This document shows, in pieces, positions 5,342 through 5,464 of a DNA stretch of 5,464 nt. The stretch is from Lentisphaerota bacterium (GTDB taxonomy: Bacteria; Verrucomicrobiota; Kiritimatiellia; UBA8416; JAFGIZ01). The position numbers were made by a program, and so were the translations under genes. Positions within the stretch are counted from its first letter, which is position 1, and every line of letters starts with the position of its first letter. The notes beneath the pieces are model-generated. The model worked only from the letters and a program-made list of their open reading frames with translations, had not been told where the DNA came from and made no database searches. The stretch is taken from NCBI GenBank assembly GCA_016929365.1, contig JAFGIZ010000309.1, forward strand, positions 1 through 5,464. Direction: 5' to 3'.

Positions 5342-5464
5342 CGGACCCCGGTTCCACCCACGCGGGCAGGTACACCGCAAACTCCGAACCCCGGCCGACC
5401 TCGCTGCGCACGGCAATCCAACCCCCGTGTGCCGCCACGAGATGACGGCACAGCGCCAGTCCCA
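5328..5464 (-). CDS. Sensor histidine kinase, C-terminal fragment
   Basis: Partial gene entering from the right edge; only the last 44 codons are in the window, ending in TGA at 5330-5328. The visible residues are GLALCRHLVAAHGGWIAV followed by RSEVGRGSEFAVYLPAW. This is the G2 box and final strands of the HATPase_c ATP-binding domain (usual form GLGLAL..+..HGG.I.V.S..G.GS.F...LP). The incomplete first codon (xTG) is compatible with the Leu of GLGLAL. After YLP there are only about 11 more residues, so no receiver domain is fused at the C-terminus. Its signal and partner regulator lie outside the window. It converges on and overlaps the membrane protein gene by 14 bp. Confidence 0.88.
   Translation of the reverse strand, partial: GLALCRHLVAAHGGWIAVRSEVGRGSEFAVYLPAWVEPGSATAA

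Overview
This is a GC-rich bacterial window (roughly 70% GC in the main genes). It reads like a free-living, polysaccharide-handling bacterium, perhaps of the Planctomycetes-Verrucomicrobia-Kiritimatiellota-Lentisphaerota group. That guess rests on the sulfatase type, the GC-rich surface-sugar genes and general style; no taxonomic marker is present.

Layout. Minus strand 142-1599 is a sulfatase-like alkaline-phosphatase-superfamily hydrolase, with a hairpin plus U-tract terminator just beyond its end (57-75). The gap 1600-1812 holds its Shine-Dalgarno site, a possible promoter, a solitary CRISPR-like repeat (1703-1735) and a 14-bp inverted repeat (1748-1790). Minus strand 2270-1813 is a compact antitoxin-toxin pair (Phd/YefM-like, then RelE/ParE-like; the start and stop codons overlap as GTGA). 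It is at about 61% GC and has its own AT-richer promoter with an embedded inverted repeat. Plus strand 2468-3616 is a non-hydrolysing UDP-GlcNAc 2-epimerase (WecB family). Plus strand 3668-5341 is a multi-pass membrane protein, probably a GT-C-type glycosyltransferase. Minus strand 5464-5328 is the last 44 residues of a sensor histidine kinase, running tail-to-tail into the membrane protein gene.

How the genes fit together. The epimerase would supply UDP-ManNAc for a surface polysaccharide or glycoprotein glycan, and the membrane protein could move or transfer sugars at the membrane. The two genes also share a regulatory layout: each start codon sits 6 nt after a TANGCT hexamer, which lies 17 nt after a TCGAC(C/G) hexamer, and neither has a Shine-Dalgarno site close by. 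This suggests leaderless mRNAs from matching promoters. The sulfatase and antitoxin genes instead have clear Shine-Dalgarno sites. The toxin-antitoxin pair and the lone CRISPR repeat look like an accessory insertion or scar between two ordinary chromosomal genes.

No tRNA, rRNA, transposase, cas gene or multi-unit CRISPR array was seen.
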